Assembly (NCBI GenBank): GCA_002887195.1
Contig: PJAB01002100.1
Location: forward strand, 1-10,510
Reading direction: 5' to 3'
Origin: Chrysochromulina parva
Lineage: Eukaryota; Haptophyta; Prymnesiales; Chrysochromulinaceae
DNA length: 10,510 nt
The first letter of the stretch is position 1. Every line of letters begins with the position of its first letter. Positions 7,162 through 10,510 of this stretch are shown here, piece after piece. The translations under genes were made by a program, and so were the position numbers. The notes under the pieces are model-generated. The model was not told the origin of the DNA and made no database searches. It saw only the letters and a list, made by a program, of their open reading frames with translations.

Positions 7162-8664
7162 ATGCGCCGCGCTTCTAACCTCCTCGTGATCGCGTGCCTT
7201 GCTGTTGGTACGTTCATTACGATTCGATCAATACTTGACCGAGAGGTCCAGTCCTATCGCAACGAGACAGATTCCTGGCCGCCTTTGCCGAAGTACTGCA
7301 ACATCGAACCTCCCGATGGTGCAGAGGGCACCTTGCCAAAGTCAGTGCAGCGTCACTTTACGATGACTGCAGCGGCCATCGTAATTCGCCACGGTGACAG
7401 GTCACCGATTCACATCCTGCCGAGCAACCACAGCACCGCCGCATGGCGATGTGTGCCGCGTCCGGAGTCGGAGGCGTTCGCGCACCGGAACTGGCCAATG
7501 ACAAAGAACTCACGAGCTGCATTCTCTGTGCGATCACTGCGGGGCGGCGTGCCGCTCACTCGCTCCCTTGACTCGGCGCTCGAGAGTGACGGCGAGACTT
7601 GCCTCCCAGGGCAACTCACACCTCGAGGAGTTGAGCAGCACCTGCGGCTTGGCCAGCACCTGGCTTTGGCGCTCGCGCCTCTGCTCACACTGCTTGTCGC
7701 AAATGTATCGGCGGGCAGTGCGCTGCCCATGTACGTGCGTAGCACCGATTACACGAGGACGTTGCTGAGCGCCGCCTCGCTAGTCAGTGGAATGCTGCAG
7801 CCGCACAAGCTGCCGTCGGCCTCGTCGCCGCTCGTGCTGCACGTCGAGGACGAAGAGGCACGCGACGTGATGCACGGCGTCGGCCTCTCGTCCTCTTCGG
7901 CGGGCTCGTCCAAGCGCAGCGCCACACACGAGGCTGAATCCGAACGCGCTGGCGCGTGTGCCAAGGCGACACAGCTTGCTAAAGCTCAGATCGCCAAGTG
8001 GACTCCCGATGTCGACGCGTGGGCAAGGCTCTCGGCGATGTATGGTGAGGGCATCTACACGAAGCTGATGACTACTGGCGTGGCGGATGCCCTCTTCGCG
8101 CGCGCGTGCCATGCGATGCCCCCTCCGTGCTCGCCGCATGGCGGCTGCGTGGAGGCCGCCGTCTCGGCACAGGTTTGGCGAGACGCTGATCGTTTCTACT
8201 GTGCACGATTTGGTGGCGCCGACGGTGGTCGCAACGCCTCCAGGCTGGCGATGCTTCCTCTCGTGCGAGACATAGTGCGGCGTTTAGAGGCTGCCGCCAC
8301 GGGCAACGGCGAGCGTCTCGTCCTCTTCTCTGGTCACGACACGGTCGTCGCTCCCGTCGTCGCCGCACTTGGTGGGTTGAGAGTGCCGTTCCTTTGCAAC
8401 TGGCCGCCCTATGCCTCTCGGCTTGTCTTCGAGGTCTGGCGACCCGAGATCTCCGGCGATCCCTCCATCCAGCTGCAGGACTACGTGAGAGTCCTCTTCA
8501 ATGGCAAGGCCATCACTCGGCACCTATTCGGCTGCCGTGCCAGGCTGCCACGTTCGACAACCGGTGTGACGCACGAGTTGTGCCCTCTCTCGAACCTCGC
8601 ACGCACCGTACATCTCATGGCTGAGGAGTTTGCGAAGGAGTGCGCGGAGTTTAAGACGACATAA
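7162..8664 (+). CDS. PXYLP1: PXYLP1-like histidine phosphatase, type II membrane protein
   Basis: The product (500 residues) belongs to the branch-2 histidine acid phosphatases, which hydrolyse phosphomonoesters through a phosphohistidine. The active site IRHGDRSP (75-82) gives His77 as nucleophile with Arg76 and Arg80; RSTDYTRT (193-200) supplies a further conserved arginine, and SGHDT (390-394) carries the His-Asp pair. Within the superfamily it most resembles animal 2-phosphoxylose phosphatase 1, which removes the 2-phosphate from the proteoglycan linker xylose in the Golgi: shared features are GQLTPRGVEQHL (150-161), Y-ASRLVFEVW (417-426), VRVLFNGKAIT (442-452) and CPLSNLAR (474-481), and the total length (480 in human). 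A single hydrophobic segment (about 7-24) after two arginines predicts a Golgi-type signal anchor. Residues about 226-265 are low-complexity and Ser/Ala/Glu-rich. The ATG has A at -3. The stop is followed at once by a second in-frame TAA. Algal substrate is unknown; another sugar phosphate is possible. Confidence 0.87.
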   Translation: MRRASNLLVIACLAVGTFITIRSILDREVQSYRNETDSWPPLPKYCNIEPPDGAEGTLPKSVQRHFTMTAAAIVIRHGDRSPIHILPSNHSTAAWRCVPRPESEAFAHRNWPMTKNSRAAFSVRSLRGGVPLTRSLDSALESDGETCLPGQLTPRGVEQHLRLGQHLALALAPLLTLLVANVSAGSALPMYVRSTDYTRTLLSAASLVSGMLQPHKLPSASSPLVLHVEDEEARDVMHGVGLSSSSAGSSKRSATHEAESERAGACAKATQLAKAQIAKWTPDVDAWARLSAMYGEGIYTKLMTTGVADALFARACHAMPPPCSPHGGCVEAAVSAQVWRDADRFYCARFGGADGGRNASRLAMLPLVRDIVRRLEAAATGNGERLVLFSGHDTVVAPVVAALGGLRVPFLCNWPPYASRLVFEVWRPEISGDPSIQLQDYVRVLFNGKAITRHLFGCRARLPRSTTGVTHELCPLSNLARTVHLMAEEFAKECAEFKTT

Positions 8665-8782
8665 TAATGCGCGTGCACAGGCGCAAATAAGGAGCCCGCG
8701 CCGCGCGGCGTAAGGGTACCGGTAAGCGAATCCGGATCGGCTACCATCCTGGGGGAGGGAAGACCGAGGCTGTTAACAGCCC
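8665..8782. other. Short spacer between phosphatase and oxygenase genes
   Basis: This 118-bp spacer has no reading frame of note. It starts with a second in-frame TAA after the phosphatase stop and has an AATAAG at 8687-8692 that only loosely resembles a polyadenylation signal. GGTACCGGTAAGC (8715-8727) is the exact reverse complement of bases 6936-6948 on the other side of the phosphatase gene. The spacer probably holds both the 3' end of the phosphatase transcript and the promoter of the oxygenase. Confidence 0.45.
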
Positions 8783-10372
8783 ATGACAGCCTCATTTCAC
8801 AGCCAATTCTTGCTCTGCCCGCCCCGCGCTCACACTGACACTCAAGCGATGCCGACAGCGCTGGAGGACTTGAATTCCTCGGATGAGGAAGACGGACCTC
8901 TCGATCCCGTGGCCGAGGCGAGGCGGCAGCGCGCCATCCAGCTGCTCGCCAAGGTCCTCAAAAAGCCAGTTGAATCCAACGACAGCACCGGCAAGCCCCA
9001 AGCATCTGCTGCTGACACTGACGCTGAGGTCCGGTTTCTGCAAGAGTTGCTCAATGACCTGCAAAAGGGTGTGCCCGCAACCAAGGTGGCCAGTGGCATC
9101 CGCGATCGGCTGAGCGTCCTCGGCGTGCAGCGAGGTGGCGTGCAAGTTGCCGTATCCTCCTCGGCAGCACGTGGTGCCAAGCCTCAAGAGGACAAGGCGG
9201 ATGAAGGCGAGCCGGGAACGCTGCCGGGGCTGCTCGAGCGGCTCAAGAATGGAGACATGAGCACGGTGTCGGATACGATTCGCAATCCTTCGTACTGGCG
9301 CGCAATCGTCGACGGCTCCGCTGATGCGAACCACAGCCCATCTCGGAGCACCGTAGTTTCGCCCACGGCCGCCGCCCCTTCGGAGCTTCCCATCCCTGCC
9401 GAGGCGCTTGCAAAGATGCGCACGTCGCTCGCGGAGCGCGGTTATGGCGCCGTGCAGCCGGGCACGGATTGGAGCTACGGCGATCTCGCGCCGCTCCTCG
9501 CGAAGCTGCGTGCTGCTGCCGATGCTATGCGTGCGGCTGGCTGGCCACCAGTCTTTGTCTTCTGCCTTGACGAGGCGTGGCAGCTGCTCGATTTGGTGTT
9601 CGCTCCCATGGAGGCGCTGCTGGGAGAGGGCTGCCGCATGGATCCGTCTGTCTTCTGCTGGATCGCCTCGACACCGCCCGCGCTCAATACGTCAGCTGGG
9701 GATCGTTCCGTCGCCGCGAACGCGACCAACGTTGCCGCACGGCCCGCGGGGTCTAATTTTGGGATGCCGCACCGTGACTTCACCTGCCTGCAGTCCCTTC
9801 GCGAGGGCGATGGAGCGCCAATGGTACTGAGCGTGTGGTTGCCACTGAACGACGTGACGCCCGATAACGGATGCATGATGGTGATTCCACGGCCACTCGA
9901 TCGCCACTTTCTGAAGCGCTTCGCGTACGCGCACATGCGGCCGGCGTTGCCGCCGGATGAGGACGACGCCGACGGTGCGATCGAGGTGCGCTTCGATCTG
10001 GCGGCGGCGCGGCCGCTCGCTCCGCTGGCCGCGGGCAGCCTCGTGGCATGGGTGGGCAACCTTATCCATTGGGGCACGTGCAGCCTGCCTGGTGCGGCGA
10101 GCCCACCGCGCGCCTCCGTCGGGTTCAACTTCCTCGCCCAAGGCGAGCGGCTGCAGTCCTCTGCGCCTCTCATCTCGCGGGACGACGCCCGTACGGTCGA
10201 CCTCGACGGGCGACTGGCGCTCATCGCGCGCTCGGTACTCGCGTATAGCCCCTGGTACGCGCTAGCCGACAGCACTGTTCCCGTGGAATTCTATGCCCAG
10301 GGCGAGGCGCAAGCTACGGGTATGAAGGAGCAGGTGGCCGCTAGGGACGAGTCTGCTGTGGCGTTGCAATGA
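8783..10372 (+). CDS. Phytanoyl-CoA-dioxygenase-like Fe(II)/2OG oxygenase
   Basis: The C-terminal half of this 529-residue protein has the PhyH pattern. MPHRDFT (328-334) provides the iron-binding H-x-D (His330, Asp332). SVWLPLNDVTPDNGCMMVIP (350-369) is the typical WLPL-DVTP-NGC-VIP stretch of the family. The distal iron ligand is probably His429 in NLIHWGT, and Arg443 in PRASVGFNF would bind 2-oxoglutarate. All expected ligands are present, so activity is plausible, but the family acts on very varied substrates (phytanoyl-CoA, lipids, alkaloids, halogenated compounds), and the substrate cannot be read from the sequence. Residues 1-200 are an acidic, charged extension with short helices (about 41-60 and 82-115) and a Ser/Thr/Ala/Pro linker (about 178-200), of unrecognised function. 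The longest frame starts at 8783, but Met23 at 8849 has a purine at -3 (8783 has C) and precedes the acidic start, so 8849 is the likelier start. No peroxisomal SKL-type C-terminus is present; it ends ALQ. Confidence 0.83.
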   Translation: MTASFHSQFLLCPPRAHTDTQAMPTALEDLNSSDEEDGPLDPVAEARRQRAIQLLAKVLKKPVESNDSTGKPQASAADTDAEVRFLQELLNDLQKGVPATKVASGIRDRLSVLGVQRGGVQVAVSSSAARGAKPQEDKADEGEPGTLPGLLERLKNGDMSTVSDTIRNPSYWRAIVDGSADANHSPSRSTVVSPTAAAPSELPIPAEALAKMRTSLAERGYGAVQPGTDWSYGDLAPLLAKLRAAADAMRAAGWPPVFVFCLDEAWQLLDLVFAPMEALLGEGCRMDPSVFCWIASTPPALNTSAGDRSVAANATNVAARPAGSNFGMPHRDFTCLQSLREGDGAPMVLSVWLPLNDVTPDNGCMMVIPRPLDRHFLKRFAYAHMRPALPPDEDDADGAIEVRFDLAAARPLAPLAAGSLVAWVGNLIHWGTCSLPGAASPPRASVGFNFLAQGERLQSSAPLISRDDARTVDLDGRLALIARSVLAYSPWYALADSTVPVEFYAQGEAQATGMKEQVAARDESAVALQ

Positions 10373-10377
10373 CAGAA

Positions 10378-10509
10378 TCAGAGAACTCTGTGAGGGTGTA
10401 CCAGCGCATCACACACGTAGAGGGGCGGCGCCGACGGCTCCGCGATCTCGGGCGCGCGCGAGCTTTCGGCGGGCGAGATCGTGTCTTCGTCAGCATACAT
10501 GCACGGCAC
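10378..10509 (-). CDS. Possible 3' end of a further minus-strand gene (partial)
   Basis: On the minus strand an open frame enters at the right edge and runs 43 codons to a TGA at 10380-10378. Its codon third positions are mostly G or C, as in the neighbouring genes, and the translation is acidic, Pro/Ala/Ser-rich and tail-like (for example ADEDTISPAESS). No motif identifies it. It would end only 5 bp from the oxygenase stop, a tail-to-tail arrangement. A chance open frame in GC-rich DNA is a real alternative, since only 132 bases are visible. Confidence 0.27.
   Translation of the reverse strand: MPCMYADEDTISPAESSRAPEIAEPSAPPLYVCDALVHPHRVL
10379..10390. repeat. Small inverted repeat after the oxygenase stop
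   Basis: CAGAG and CTCTG are perfect 5-bp inverted arms around AA, seven bases after the oxygenase TGA. It is short and may be chance. Confidence 0.3.
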
Positions 10510-10510
10510 T

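Noticed and set aside
9475..10275. 266-codon minus-strand open frame opposite the oxygenase
   Set aside because: The plus-strand frame carries the complete PhyH ligand set; the minus-strand translation is Ser/Arg/Ala-rich shadow sequence.
4383..10372. Four co-oriented genes as an operon or a new multi-gene defence or biosynthetic system
   Set aside because: The gaps (101, 464 and 118 bp) hold separate promoter-like sequence, the families have unrelated roles, and no partner enzymes of one pathway are present.

Overview
The window looks like nuclear DNA of a GC-rich, intron-poor eukaryotic microalga or related protist. A haptophyte- or stramenopile-type genome fits best, but the organism cannot be fixed from this sequence. 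The reasons are that all five main genes encode eukaryotic protein families with long uninterrupted reading frames, that there are no bacterial ribosome-binding sites or operons, that codon third positions are GC-rich, and that the families include OSCA/TMEM63, a Golgi-type histidine phosphatase and an algal-style GH7-like enzyme. Intergenic gaps are short (about 0.1 to 0.5 kb).

Layout. 1-519: non-coding sequence downstream of the first gene, with an AT-rich left end. 520-4167 (minus strand): a 1215-residue OSCA/TMEM63/CSC1-like mechanosensitive or osmosensitive cation channel. 4168-4382: short divergent intergenic region, a probable bidirectional promoter. 4383-5591 (plus): a clan GH-B (GH7-like) glycoside hydrolase domain with a C-terminal membrane anchor. 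5693-6697 (plus): a fructosamine/ketosamine-3-kinase. 6698-7161: the richest intergenic region, with a hairpin, an AP-1/GCN4-like site, a 17-bp inverted repeat and a pentanucleotide TGACT tandem array. 7162-8664 (plus): a type II membrane histidine phosphatase that resembles animal 2-phosphoxylose phosphatase 1 (PXYLP1). 8783-10372 (plus): a phytanoyl-CoA-dioxygenase-like Fe(II)/2-oxoglutarate oxygenase with a long N-terminal extension of unknown function. 10378-10509 (minus): a possible C-terminal end of another gene that leaves the window on the right.

The genes do not form an obvious pathway or an operon-like defence or mobile system. Two of them (GH7-like and PXYLP1-like) would act on glycans at the cell surface or in the secretory route, and one (fructosamine kinase) repairs sugar-damaged proteins. 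A shared glycan theme is possible but is only inference. No RNA gene, transposon, CRISPR array or viral gene was seen. The points most worth following up are the membrane-anchored GH7-like enzyme that lacks a visible signal peptide, the PXYLP1-like phosphatase in a probable alga, the TGACT array upstream of it, the TATA-like motif overlapping the first start codon of the kinase, and the unexplained N-terminal half of the oxygenase.
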